A program made the position numbers and the translations under genes. DNA of 64,000 nucleotides. Source: Spirosoma montaniterrae. GTDB taxonomy: Bacteria > Bacteroidota > Bacteroidia > Cytophagales > Spirosomataceae. Below the pieces are notes generated by a model, which was not told the DNA's origin, did no database searches, and worked only from the letters and a program-made list of their open reading frames with translations. Below are positions 1-8,246 of the stretch, one piece after another; positions within the stretch are counted from its first letter, which is position 1, and every line of letters begins with the position of its first letter. The stretch spans positions 1,426,001 through 1,490,000 of the forward strand of contig NZ_CP014263.1 of assembly GCF_001988955.1 (NCBI RefSeq), read 5' to 3'.

Positions 1-917
1 ATCAGATCGATAAACTCTGTGATTGGCTGGCACCGCTTTTTCGGCCTAAGTTCTTTTACGCTCTCTTTATGTTGTTGTTAGTTTATTTGCTCACTCTTAT
101 ACTGAGTCAGAGTATTGACATAGCGAAGTTTGCCCACTGGAAGTTTGGCCCGTCTATGGCTTTGTATTTTTACGGTATTTTTATTCTTAGCACATTGTTG
201 CATGAAATAGGACACGCAGCCGCCTGTCGTCATTTCAACGTTCGCCACGGTCATATTGGGCTGGGTATGTACCTGTTAGCACCAGTGTTTTTCGCCGATG
301 TGAGCGATGCATGGCGGGTTTCTAAATACAAACGACTCGTCATTGATCTGGCCGGAATTTTTATGGAACTGCTGTTCTACTCGCTTATATCTGTCGTGTA
401 CTTCTGCATTGATAATCAACTTGTTCTACAACTTATTCTTCTCAGATTAATCGGCACAACAGCCAATTTAAACCCATTTCTACGATTCGACGGTTACTGG
501 GCCTTGTGCGACTTGACGAATGAGCCTAATCTGAGGACAAAATCAAACGCGCTGTTTCAACAAACCCTAACCTGGCTTTTTAGTAGTACAAAATCTCCCT
601 TGAAGACCACACGTGACTATCTGATGGTTACCTACGCTTCGGTAAGCTGGTTTGTGATTATTTTTTTCATTGCCAGTTCATTACTCTATAATTCTGGTGC
701 TATAATGTACGCCCCCCACCATTTGGTCAGGTTGATTGAGCGCATTATTCAAAACTGGGATACCATTACTATCACATCAATATGGCAGTCGATTACCCAG
801 TTGTTGCTACCGCTATTGTTCTATTATATGCTCATCAGGCTGCTGACTCCTCTCGTTATCCGTTTTTGGAAACGTTTGCAACACAGGAAGCTGCATTACA
901 TGCGAACGAGATATTAA
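1..917 (+). CDS. Site-2-protease-like M50 membrane metalloprotease (5' end outside window)
   Basis: The reading frame is open back to the window edge, so the N-terminus is missing; an internal ATG lies at 69. The visible part is a multi-pass membrane protein. Counting from that ATG, it carries the zinc motif HEIGH (about residues 45-49) inside a hydrophobic helix and a second M50 signature, NPFLRFDG (about 135-142), whose Asp is the expected third zinc ligand. M50 proteins of this shape cleave or process small peptides in the membrane, and in bacteria they often accompany radical SAM peptide maturases (YydH in the Bacillus yyd operon is an example). The radical SAM gene starts 74 bases downstream on the same strand, which supports peptide processing or export. 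The family call is firm; the substrate is inferred. Confidence 0.85.
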   Translation, partial: QIDKLCDWLAPLFRPKFFYALFMLLLVYLLTLILSQSIDIAKFAHWKFGPSMALYFYGIFILSTLLHEIGHAAACRHFNVRHGHIGLGMYLLAPVFFADVSDAWRVSKYKRLVIDLAGIFMELLFYSLISVVYFCIDNQLVLQLILLRLIGTTANLNPFLRFDGYWALCDLTNEPNLRTKSNALFQQTLTWLFSSTKSPLKTTRDYLMVTYASVSWFVIIFFIASSLLYNSGAIMYAPHHLVRLIERIIQNWDTITITSIWQSITQLLLPLLFYYMLIRLLTPLVIRFWKRLQHRKLHYMRTRY

Positions 918-991
918 TTCCCATCCATCCCTGCTCAGCAATTTGTTTTTGTTGAAGGTAGGTTGTTTTGTTAACTGTTAACGCAAAATTT

Positions 992-2452
992 ATGAATTAC
1001 AAATTGTCGCACTACCTTGTTGCTTCTGAAGAGATTAACCAGAAGAAATCCCGCATTTTGTTTTCCACCCGTAGTTGCCGAACCATCAAAGTATCTAAAC
1101 ATTGCTATGATACGCTAATAGAAGGGGCGTTCGACCGTATTCCGGCTGGTCTGATTCAGAGGCTGACCGATGTGAAGGTGCTTGTGCCTGCCGAAGAAGA
1201 TGAACTGCAAATTGTGGTTTCTGAAAATAAACAAGCAATTGCCGACGAATGGAATGGTGCGCTTTATGAAGTGATACAACCTTCAGCCATGTGTCAGTTA
1301 GGTTGTTACTACTGTGGGCAGAATCATACCAAGAACTACTTAAATCATGACCATTACGATAAAATTCTGCAACGCATTACCATGAAAGCTAGGATGGGCA
1401 ACTTTACGTATTTCTATATTGGCTGGTTTGGAGCCGAGCCACTCATGGGACTACGGCAAATGCGCGAATTAACGCCTATGCTCAAAAAACTGGCCGCGTC
1501 GTATGGCATGGGCTACGGTGCTAAAGTCGTCACTAACGGACTGAGCCTTAAGGAAAACGTTTTCGAAGAACTCGTTAACGATCTGGCAGTGAACCACATC
1601 GAAGTGACACTTGACGGTACGGCCCCGTTTCACGACCAGCACCGATATACGAAAGAGGGAGGAAAATCATTTGACCTGATCCTACAAAACCTGACGAATA
1701 TTCTCAACAAACCCAATTTCGCTGATTACAAATGCCAGATCACCATCCGTTGCAACGTTGACGAAAAAAACTGCGAGGGGGTGAGTCCTCTTATCAAATT
1801 GCTGGCTCAGCATAATCTCCAGCGTAAAGTAGCTTCTTTCTATCCAATTGGGGTGTATTCCTGGGGTAATGATGCTCATAAAAAATCGTTGACCAAAGAA
1901 GATTTTGCACAGCGGGAGTTAGACTGGATGCTGGAGATGATGCAGTCTGATTTCCCAAAATCTACCTTTATCCCAGACCGAGTCAGGCGGGTTTGTTTCG
2001 CCGTGTCGAAAATATCGGAACTGTACGATGCAGAGGGTAACATCTGGGATTGCAGCGAAGTGTCATATGTGCCGACCTACGAAGGTACTGACTATAAGCT
2101 CGGTAACTTGTCCACACAGGCAACTGACACGTTGACGCGGAGTCATTTAAACGATTGGAATGATACAGTTCTCACGGATAAACATCCGTGCCACACCTGT
2201 ACAATGTTGCCGGTGTGTGGTGGTGCCTGCCCGAAATCATGGAGCGAGGGCATTAGAGCCTGTCCGCCAAACAAATTCAACATAAAGGACAAGTTGTTGA
2301 TGCAGTACGTGTTAGGTGTAGCCACAAAAGAGGAGTCGCTTGAGCGATACGCCGAACTCAAAACGGTACAACCCCAATTGGGATGGTTGCCTAAAATGGA
2401 GGCTTTATTCGCAAACGTGGAACCAGGTTTACTAAATTATTCCGATGAATAA
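992..2452 (+). CDS. Radical SAM/SPASM peptide-modifying enzyme
   Basis: The protein has 486 residues if started at the ATG at 992; a TTG at 968 would add eight residues. The first 90 residues form an N-terminal domain that may hold a leader peptide. Next comes the radical SAM motif CxxxCxxC (C101, C105, C108), which binds the SAM-cleaving 4Fe-4S cluster. A Cys-rich C-terminal SPASM region follows, with CHTC, then VCGGACP and a later CPP, for auxiliary clusters. SPASM enzymes install thioether, carbon-carbon or epimer modifications in ribosomal peptides. The neighbours (M50 protease upstream, MauE-thioredoxin protein overlapping by 8 bases downstream) fit a peptide natural-product cluster. No precursor is visible in this window. 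Confidence 0.9.
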   Translation: MNYKLSHYLVASEEINQKKSRILFSTRSCRTIKVSKHCYDTLIEGAFDRIPAGLIQRLTDVKVLVPAEEDELQIVVSENKQAIADEWNGALYEVIQPSAMCQLGCYYCGQNHTKNYLNHDHYDKILQRITMKARMGNFTYFYIGWFGAEPLMGLRQMRELTPMLKKLAASYGMGYGAKVVTNGLSLKENVFEELVNDLAVNHIEVTLDGTAPFHDQHRYTKEGGKSFDLILQNLTNILNKPNFADYKCQITIRCNVDEKNCEGVSPLIKLLAQHNLQRKVASFYPIGVYSWGNDAHKKSLTKEDFAQRELDWMLEMMQSDFPKSTFIPDRVRRVCFAVSKISELYDAEGNIWDCSEVSYVPTYEGTDYKLGNLSTQATDTLTRSHLNDWNDTVLTDKHPCHTCTMLPVCGGACPKSWSEGIRACPPNKFNIKDKLLMQYVLGVATKEESLERYAELKTVQPQLGWLPKMEALFANVEPGLLNYSDE

Positions 2453-3317
2453 AATACGTGTATTTAATCTGACTACGATAGCTCTGGGACTCGTATTCTT
2501 GTTTTCCGGCGTCTCCAAAGGTATGGATATTGCCGCCTTTGGAAAGGTGTTGAGTCAATACGGATATAAACAATTTTTTTACGTTGCCCCAGTTGTTTCA
2601 AGTTTTGAGCAGTTTTTGGGCTTTGCTATGATTTTCGTCAGCAAGCCACCAAAGATAAGTTTTCTGGCGTTCTTGTATCTCATCATGGCAACGCTCATAC
2701 AAACAATCGGCTATACAGTTTTTGACATTCAGGATAGTTACTGTTTCGGTTCGCTGCTAACACTGTCACCTATGATGGCGTTTCTAAAAAATATAATTAT
2801 GTTGGGAGCGTGTTTATGGATATGGACAAGTTACCCGGCAGCGGTCAGTAACCCCCGTTGGTCAATGCTCCGAATTGGCACGGCTGGTCTGTTTAGTTTA
2901 GTTGCTTTAACGATTGGAACGTTTGAAGTAAAAGCCGCACACGACCAGAAAAAAGATTTGTTTACGGGGAAAGACATAACGAGTATTCAGCTTAATCGAC
3001 TAATACCCGTCCCTAAAGTAGACAGTTATGCAGTGTTTTTTTTCCTGCCATCCTGTTCTCATTGCCAGGAAGCAGTTCCTGATGTAAAGCGATACGAAGA
3101 AAACGGCAATGTAAAGACACTCATTGGGGTATATCCCTCTTACGTGTCAAAAAGCGAAATAGAAGCGTTTAAGGCAGATTATGGCGTTACTTTTTCGACT
3201 TATGCCTGTGACATCAAGGCATTGAATCGTTTTGTGAAAACGTATCCGACAGTATTGCGTGTGAAGGGTACTAAAATCGTAGAAGCGCACATAGGCTCAA
3301 TGAATGACACTCCGTAA
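2445..3317 (+). CDS. MauE/DoxX-like membrane protein fused to a CxxC thioredoxin-like domain
   Basis: The 290-residue protein overlaps the end of the radical SAM gene by 8 bases, so the two are probably translationally coupled. Residues 1-160 contain about four hydrophobic helices and resemble MauE/DoxX redox membrane proteins, with the characteristic ring SGVSK near residue 21 and a conserved Cys at about 100 (DSYCFG). Residues 190-285 look like a thioredoxin fold with the redox pair C204-S-H-C207 and a YPT segment where the cis-Pro is expected. MauE-type proteins help form disulfides in methylamine dehydrogenase. Here a role in keeping or making thiol bonds in the modified peptide or the maturase is a reasonable inference. 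Confidence 0.8.
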   Translation: MNKIRVFNLTTIALGLVFLFSGVSKGMDIAAFGKVLSQYGYKQFFYVAPVVSSFEQFLGFAMIFVSKPPKISFLAFLYLIMATLIQTIGYTVFDIQDSYCFGSLLTLSPMMAFLKNIIMLGACLWIWTSYPAAVSNPRWSMLRIGTAGLFSLVALTIGTFEVKAAHDQKKDLFTGKDITSIQLNRLIPVPKVDSYAVFFFLPSCSHCQEAVPDVKRYEENGNVKTLIGVYPSYVSKSEIEAFKADYGVTFSTYACDIKALNRFVKTYPTVLRVKGTKIVEAHIGSMNDTP

Positions 3318-3354
3318 TACTATTCTTTTTGCTATTCTAAATCGCATAGAACTC

Positions 3355-4101
3355 ATGAAAATATCAGTCTATTCCTGGCTGCAAAGGTGCCTGATTCTCT
3401 GTCTGGTTACATTAGGTGCGGCTTGCCAACCTTCATCTATCTCGACTAAAAAGGTAATGAAAATTTCAGGCGGCACTAACACAACCGACAAACGAGCCGT
3501 TTCTAATTTTATGGCTATTGATGTGTCGCGTGCCATTCAGGTGCGGATAACCAAAGGAACAATGCCCAGTTTAACGCTCGAAACAGGCGTCAACTTTCTG
3601 CCCTATATCATCACCGAAGTAAGGCAGGGCGTACTGGTGCTGACTATAAAAGATGATGTACAGTTGCTCGATGGCTCCATTATTGCGAACGTCGTTATGC
3701 CTTCGCTCGTATCGGTTCGGGCGTCGGGCGCATCGGTTATCAGCAGTTCCGATACGTTTGGAGCAACAGACTTTGCGACAACTTTGACGGGTGCCAGCCA
3801 ACTAAGTATGCCCCTGACTATGCAATCGATTACAGCAACAATTGAAGGGGCATCAACGGTCCGCCTTACTGGTCAGGCACAGACGTTGACAGTAGCTGGC
3901 CTGAGTGGAGCCAGTCAGCTACTAAGCGGAGAGTTACTGACCAACGTGTGTTCGCTGAATGTATCAGGAGCGAGCCGAGCTGAAGTGAACGTTAAGAAAA
4001 CACTTAGCGGAACAGTGTCCGGAGCCAGTCAAGTGCAATACTGGGGCGGTATCGTTGCTTCTTTACATGTAGATGCTTCCTCTACGGTTTCCCGACTGTA
4101 G
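3355..4101 (+). CDS. DUF2807 (head GIN domain) lipoprotein
   Basis: An in-frame ATG at 3304 exists, but the ATG at 3355 starts a proper lipoprotein signal (basic start, hydrophobic core, LGAAC), so I use it, giving 248 residues. The mature part is a repetitive beta-helix: the phrase (S/G)GAS recurs at roughly 20-residue intervals, as in the DUF2807/GIN family. The function of that family is not established; members are exported and anchored in the outer membrane or periplasm in Bacteroidota. It follows the MauE-thioredoxin gene by 37 bases and may be the last gene of the peptide cluster, or an unrelated neighbour. Confidence 0.8.
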   Translation: MKISVYSWLQRCLILCLVTLGAACQPSSISTKKVMKISGGTNTTDKRAVSNFMAIDVSRAIQVRITKGTMPSLTLETGVNFLPYIITEVRQGVLVLTIKDDVQLLDGSIIANVVMPSLVSVRASGASVISSSDTFGATDFATTLTGASQLSMPLTMQSITATIEGASTVRLTGQAQTLTVAGLSGASQLLSGELLTNVCSLNVSGASRAEVNVKKTLSGTVSGASQVQYWGGIVASLHVDASSTVSRL

Positions 4102-4143
4102 CAGATTTTATCTATGTCAGAGAAAATTTCGCCGTGACACTAC

Positions 4144-4172
4144 TTGCCTGTTCAAACTTATTCGTACCTTTG
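4144..4172 (+). promoter_or_regulatory. Bacteroidota-type promoter for tRNA-Leu/tig
   Basis: TTG at 4144-4146 and TACCTTTG at 4165-4172, separated by 18 bases, match the Bacteroidota -33 (TTG) and -7 (TAnnTTTG) consensus. It lies about 125 bases before the tRNA-Leu. Confidence 0.6.
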
Positions 4173-4182
4173 CAGGCCGAAA

Positions 4183-4290
4183 AAGAAAAGTTGTAAGGAA
4201 AAGTTGTAGAGTTTTAGAGTAGTAAAGCTGTAGAGTTGGCATGCCTTCCGATACAGCGAAGCAACTTTATAACGCTATAACTTTAAAACT
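4183..4290. repeat. GTTGTAGAG-type degenerate repeat, loosely inverted
   Basis: Short units such as AAAGTTGTA and TGTAGAGTT recur between the promoter and the tRNA. The right half (around 4262-4290) is a degenerate reverse complement of the left half, so the transcript leader could fold. It is likely one of several intergenic repeat families in this genome. Confidence 0.4.
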
Positions 4291-4298
4291 GCCAGACT

Positions 4299-4380
4299 GC
4301 GGGCGTGGCGAAATTGGTAGACGTGCCAGACTTAGGATCTGGTGCCGCAAGGCATGGGGGTTCGAGTCCCTCCGCCCGTA
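4299..4380 (+). tRNA. tRNA-Leu (anticodon TAG)
   Basis: A complete type II cloverleaf. The acceptor arm GCGGGCG pairs with CGCCCGT (first pair G-U) and the discriminator is A. The anticodon stem CCAGA/TCTGG encloses the loop CTTAGGA with anticodon TAG at 4333-4335. The variable arm is long, as expected for leucine, and the T loop is TTCGAGT. The CCA end is not encoded. It probably shares a promoter with tig. Confidence 0.95.
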
Positions 4381-4386
4381 CAAGTT

Positions 4387-4470
4387 TTGAATGATTGAGT
4401 GATTGAACGATTGAATTATGAGCCTGTCACGCCCATTCAATCAATCAACCATTCAATCATTCAATCATTT
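4387..4470. repeat. ATTGAATG-type inverted repeat
   Basis: The left half is made of GATTGA units and the right half of TCAATCA/ATTCAATC units, so it can form a hairpin between tRNA-Leu and tig. The same family appears at 18341-18478. Confidence 0.6.
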
Positions 4471-4485
4471 TAAACCGATTCTGTT

Positions 4486-5847
4486 GTGGAAATTACGCTC
4501 GAAAAAGCCAGCGACACCAATGCTTCGCTGAACATCACGCTGACCCCGGCTGATTACAAGCCCGAAGTCGATAAAAAATTGAAAGAGTATGGCCGCAAGG
4601 TTCAACTGAAGGGCTTTCGGCCCGGCCACGTACCGACGTCGCTCGTGCAGAAGATGTACGGTAAGAGCATTCTGGTCGATGAGATCAACGCCATGTTGAG
4701 CCGCACGGTGAGCCAATACATCCGTGAGAACAAACTACAGGTTGTGGGCGACCCGGTGCCGAATCGCGATCAGGCCGATGCCATCGACTGGGATAACCAA
4801 ACGGAGTTTGCGTTTAGCTACACGCTGGGGCTGGCGTCGGAGTTCGACATAGATTTCTCCGATCTGCCGAGTGTTACCCGCTACGACATTCAGGCTGGCG
4901 AAGCTGAAGTAAGCAGCACTATTGCCGATTTGCAGCAGCGGTTTCATAGCCATACACATGCCGACGAAGTGGGCGATTCCGACACCATTTACGGCGAACT
5001 GAAGCAGGTAAATACACCCGAAGGAGCAGAGGCTTTTGCGGCTAAAACCGCCTTCCCGATGGCGCAAATGGCCGATGACGCCAAAGGTCAATTCGTCGGT
5101 AAGAAAAAAGACGATACCATCACGTTCTTGCTGGAGCAGGCGTTTCCCGATGAGAAAGCCCGCGCCAACGCTACCGGTGTGAAAAAAGATGAAGCCGCCA
5201 ACCTGACCGGCGAGTTTACATTTACGATTGACGACATTACCCGCCACGAACCTGCCGAACTGAATCAGGAGTTTTTCGATAAGGTGCTGGGAGCCGGTGC
5301 TGTCGACAACGAAGAGCAACTGCGCGTGAAGGTAGCCGAGATTATTCAGGGGAACTACGCCCGCGAGTCGGACAGTCTGCTGCGGCTCGACATTGAAAAA
5401 AACCTACTCGACAACACACCTATTCTGCTGCCCGACGAGTTCCTGAAAAACTGGTTGCTCGAAGTCAACGAAGGTAAGTTTACGCCCGAGCAGATTGACG
5501 AGCAGTACGACGATTTCACCAAGTCGGTGAAGTTGCAGCTTATCAAGAACAAAATTGCCGACAAGGCCGACATCAAGGTTGAGTTTGAGGAAGTGCTGAA
5601 CGTGACCCGCCAAATGGTGCGCGAACAGTTCGGCTTCATGGGTGGTGAAAATGAGGAGATGAATCAAACCATCGACCGCATTGCCCGCAACTACCTGATG
5701 GACGAGAAAAACAACGGTCAGAACTACACGAGCACGTTTAACCGGGTGTATGACGACAAAGTAATCGAATACGCCAAAACGCAACTGACCATTGTCTCCC
5801 AGGACGTAACGGTCGATGAGTTCAAGGCAATGGCTGAGAGTAGATAA
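4486..5847 (+). CDS. tig: Trigger factor chaperone
   Basis: The 453-residue protein starts at GTG 4486; no ATG is near. The N-terminal ribosome-binding domain carries the signature GFRPGHVP (about residues 45-52), which docks on the large subunit at the tunnel exit. A central FKBP-like part (about 150-250) and a helical C-terminal chaperone domain complete the usual order and length. Trigger factor meets nascent chains and delays misfolding. It lies 105 bases after tRNA-Leu and is followed by a clear hairpin terminator at 5872, so it is probably transcribed with the tRNA or alone. Confidence 0.95.
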   Translation: MEITLEKASDTNASLNITLTPADYKPEVDKKLKEYGRKVQLKGFRPGHVPTSLVQKMYGKSILVDEINAMLSRTVSQYIRENKLQVVGDPVPNRDQADAIDWDNQTEFAFSYTLGLASEFDIDFSDLPSVTRYDIQAGEAEVSSTIADLQQRFHSHTHADEVGDSDTIYGELKQVNTPEGAEAFAAKTAFPMAQMADDAKGQFVGKKKDDTITFLLEQAFPDEKARANATGVKKDEAANLTGEFTFTIDDITRHEPAELNQEFFDKVLGAGAVDNEEQLRVKVAEIIQGNYARESDSLLRLDIEKNLLDNTPILLPDEFLKNWLLEVNEGKFTPEQIDEQYDDFTKSVKLQLIKNKIADKADIKVEFEEVLNVTRQMVREQFGFMGGENEEMNQTIDRIARNYLMDEKNNGQNYTSTFNRVYDDKVIEYAKTQLTIVSQDVTVDEFKAMAESR

Positions 5848-5871
5848 CTCTACGTCAGACAATCATAGTAT

Positions 5872-5905
5872 AAAACAGGCCCGGTCATTGATCGGGCCTG
5901 TTTGT
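5872..5905 (+). terminator. Terminator of tig
   Basis: The stem AACAGGCCCG (5874-5883) pairs with CGGGCCTGTT (5893-5902) around a short loop, followed by a T-rich stretch. It lies 25 bases after the tig stop. Confidence 0.75.
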
Positions 5906-5930
5906 TGTTGTTGTGGGGTTTGTTACTTTG
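5901..5930 (+). promoter_or_regulatory. Promoter before GNAT remnant and cyclase
   Basis: TTTG at 5901-5904 and TTACTTTG at 5923-5930 (one mismatch to TAnnTTTG), 18 bases apart. It overlaps the tail of the tig terminator, and expected transcription would begin just before the ATG at 5951. Confidence 0.45.
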
Positions 5931-5950
5931 CGGATATCAAGAAACCGACA

Positions 5951-6070
5951 ATGAACCTAACGTACCGACTCGCCACCGAGGCTGATTTGATTGAGATCGT
6001 GCGTATGCTCTCCGACGATAAATTAGGCGCACAACGGGAAGATTTTCAGGAATCGCTATACCTTCTATAG
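5951..6070 (+). pseudogene. GNAT acetyltransferase remnant (N-terminal 39 residues)
   Basis: The peptide starting at ATG 5951 reads like the opening of a GNAT N-acetyltransferase of about 150 residues (TYRLATEADL, then a segment ending in GAQREDFQ). It stops after 39 residues at a TAG. The acetyl-CoA-binding loop and the rest of the fold are absent. The following 140 bases, up to the cyclase gene, carry no recognisable acetyltransferase sequence in any frame I read. A promoter-like element sits just upstream, so this is best explained as a gene truncated by deletion. Confidence 0.65.
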
Positions 6071-6210
6071 ACTTCTTATAGACAGAACAGGCTGTGTTAC
6101 ATTAGAACAAGCGGAGCCAGGGAAGGGCATATACATTTGGTTAATGCCTTCAACTGAGCGACGTACAGGTAGCCAGTTTTCGCGGATAATCTATCAACCA
6201 CCCCAACGTT

Positions 6211-7452
6211 ATGCCGGAACTATTCGCTACACTTCTTCGTAATTTTCGCCGGAAGCCAATCGGCATTGGAGCCAGTAATTATCCACTCAGAGTCAGCGGG
6301 GTGCTAATGGCGAACCTGATTATGTTGGGCTACGGCTATGACTTCGGCTTTTCAGACGCGCTTATCGGTATCATCCTGTACTTTCTGATTCGCCCGCACT
6401 TGTTGTATGTGCTCTATCGGTTCAGTGGCTCAAACTACAATGTCGAATTAATCTGGCTTTGGTTCGATACGTTCTGGGCGGGTATCGTGATGGTTATGCT
6501 TTCGTTTTCAATACAGGCGTCGGTTGCGCTCGCTATCATGACCTGCGCCGGTAACATCGGCGTGCGGGGTATGCGGCAGTTTTTATACGGACTACTTGCC
6601 ATTGGACTGGGCATCGGTTTTGCCGGGCTGTTCATGCCCATTCAGTTCAACTATCAGCACGGTTTCTACGTCGATCTGGCAACCGGGTTTTCCATTTCGG
6701 TCTACACGCTATTTTTCTCGTATACGGCTTATCGGTCAGCCATTTATCAGAAAAAGCTGCGTAAAGAAATTGAGCGCGAAAAGCAGCATTCCGATGAACT
6801 GCTGCTCAATATTCTGCCCGAAGAACTCGTCAACGAATTAAAAGAAAAAGGCATTACCCAGACCCGGCTGCACGACGAGGTAACGATTATGTTTACTGAT
6901 TTCAAAGACTCTACGCAAATCAGCGAACACCTTAGCCCAACTGAACTGGTAGAGGAAATCGATTACTGTTTCCGTAATTTCGACCGGATCATCAGCCGCT
7001 ACGATAGCATCGAAAAAATCAAAACCATTGGTGATGCTTACTTGTGTGTGGGTGGGTTGCCCAGTTCGCACCCTACCCACGCTACCGATATTGTGAGTGC
7101 TGCGCTCGAAATGCGTGACTTCATCCGTCGGCGCGGAGAACAACTCCAGGGGCAGGGCAAACAGGCATTTCAGATACAAATTGGTGTTCATAGCGGGCCG
7201 GTGGTGGCGGGGGTTGTTGGGGCAACCAAATTTGCTTACGACATTTGGGGCGATACAGTGAACACCGCAGCCCGGCTGGAGTCATCGAGCGAACCGGGAC
7301 ACATAAACGTCTCAGAAGCAACGTATCTGCGCATTAAATCGCAGTTCGAGTGTCTGTACCGGGGAAAAATATCGGCCAAAAATAAAGCCGATATGGCGAT
7401 GTACTATGTAGAGTCCGCCTTTCAATTATCCGCCCTTTATCAGCCCGTATGA
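6211..7452 (+). CDS. Membrane-bound class III adenylate cyclase
   Basis: The 413-residue protein has about five or six membrane helices (residues 25-175), a short linker, and a class III catalytic domain (about 215-400). Metal-binding aspartates are visible in FTDFKD (D230, D234). The purine-selecting residues are K271 (KTIGDAY) and D344 (YDIWGDT), the pair that favours ATP, so the product should be cAMP. The transition-state Asn and Arg follow in NTAAR. The HD-domain remnant downstream overlaps the stop by 4 bases. Both neighbouring genes are truncated, so the cyclase is the survivor of a rearranged segment. Confidence 0.9.
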   Translation: MPELFATLLRNFRRKPIGIGASNYPLRVSGVLMANLIMLGYGYDFGFSDALIGIILYFLIRPHLLYVLYRFSGSNYNVELIWLWFDTFWAGIVMVMLSFSIQASVALAIMTCAGNIGVRGMRQFLYGLLAIGLGIGFAGLFMPIQFNYQHGFYVDLATGFSISVYTLFFSYTAYRSAIYQKKLRKEIEREKQHSDELLLNILPEELVNELKEKGITQTRLHDEVTIMFTDFKDSTQISEHLSPTELVEEIDYCFRNFDRIISRYDSIEKIKTIGDAYLCVGGLPSSHPTHATDIVSAALEMRDFIRRRGEQLQGQGKQAFQIQIGVHSGPVVAGVVGATKFAYDIWGDTVNTAARLESSSEPGHINVSEATYLRIKSQFECLYRGKISAKNKADMAMYYVESAFQLSALYQPV

Positions 7453-7655
7453 ACACAGCTTCTGCCTGGCAACACATCCTGCATCGATTAACCATCGGTT
7501 TAGATCCCGAACAGACTTACCATACCGTAGGAAATACGATAGACGTGGCCGAACAGGTCCACCAAATTGCCCAGGCAGAAGGCATTACCGACACCGAAGA
7601 ACTGAACCTGCTTCAGATAGCCGCTTACTATCACGATGCCGACAAAATACTTTAG
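7449..7655 (+). pseudogene. Truncated HD-domain protein
   Basis: The 68-residue frame begins with ATGA overlapping the cyclase stop. It looks like the first third of an HD-domain phosphohydrolase of about 200 residues: an ending YHD is present where the HD pair sits, but the usual YHTVxHT reads YHTVGNT, losing a metal-binding His. The frame stops three residues after the HD pair, and nothing further of the family follows before the next gene at 7692. A functional enzyme is unlikely. The overlap suggests that the ancestral gene was coupled to the cyclase. Confidence 0.6.
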
Positions 7656-7691
7656 AGTAAATCAGGCAGGCTTTGCCGCAGGAATAAGCTT

Positions 7692-8030
7692 ATGAATGTC
7701 AGCAAAATACTAATTGCCGTTGGGCTGTTTCTCATTGGTTCGTTTGGGCATTGGTATATTATGTACTGGCAGTTCAAATCGCCGAACTGGATACGGTCGC
7801 CGGTGCCGTATGTATTGGCCGTGGGTTGTACGTGGCTTTGGATTCAGGCATCGAAGTATGGCGTCGAAGGGCTGAATGGCTCGATGTGGGCGAACCGATT
7901 TTTGTTTTTTGCGACGGGCGTAATGGTTGGTGCCATTCTATACCCGTACCACTTCGGTCAGCCATTCACCGTCAAAGTTCTTATTCAATTGCTGCTGGCA
8001 CTCTGTATTTTGCTGGTTTCTGTGATTTAA
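7692..8030 (+). CDS. Small four-helix membrane protein, unknown function
   Basis: The 112-residue protein has four predicted hydrophobic helices (about residues 5-25, 37-55, 66-85, 93-112) joined by short loops and rich in aromatic residues. I do not recognise the family; its size and topology resemble small multidrug-type or DUF transporters, but no motif supports that. It begins 36 bases after the HD remnant and may be cotranscribed with the cyclase. Confidence 0.6.
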   Translation: MNVSKILIAVGLFLIGSFGHWYIMYWQFKSPNWIRSPVPYVLAVGCTWLWIQASKYGVEGLNGSMWANRFLFFATGVMVGAILYPYHFGQPFTVKVLIQLLLALCILLVSVI

Positions 8031-8060
8031 TTCTGGCATATCCCAAACGCTGCATATATG

Positions 8061-8091
8061 AAGAGCCGTTCTGCTAATTGGAACGGCTCTT
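8061..8091. terminator. Hairpin after the four-helix protein
   Basis: AAGAGCCGTT (8061-8070) pairs exactly with AACGGCTCTT (8082-8091). No T-run follows, so its terminator activity is uncertain. Confidence 0.45.
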
Positions 8092-8125
8092 CAGGTAATA
8101 CGACATTGAGTCAGGTGTGGCCCAC

Positions 8126-8218
8126 GGCTGGCGCATGTAGAGACGCAAAGGGTTGCGTCTCTACACCGGATGGTCATTCGTAGAGACGCAACCCTTTGCG
8201 TCTCTACATGCGCCAGCC
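8126..8218. repeat. GAGACGCAA nested palindrome, copy 1 (perfect 39-bp arms)
   Basis: The left arm 8126-8164 and right arm 8180-8218 are exact reverse complements over 39 bases. Each arm is itself a palindrome centred on GAGACGCAA...TTGCGTCTC. The 15-base centre contains CCGGATGGT, which recurs in the other copies. It lies between two genes that converge. Confidence 0.9.
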
Positions 8219-8246
8219 ACACGTCAAATTAGTGCAACTACCTAAA

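Noticed and set aside
4299..4380. tRNA-Leu as attachment site for the peptide cluster
   Set aside because: The cluster lies on the 5' side of the tRNA, whereas integrated elements normally sit at the 3' end; no direct repeat of the tRNA end is visible on the left.
4735..5319. Long open frame antisense to tig (194 codons)
   Set aside because: It is a mirror frame of a strongly conserved gene, with no start context or promoter; the same applies to the other antisense frames over asnS, rhlE and the glucosidase.
6071..6210. Continuation of the GNAT gene by a simple frameshift
   Set aside because: One frame stays open for about 45 codons here, but it does not read like the missing acetyl-CoA-binding part of the family.
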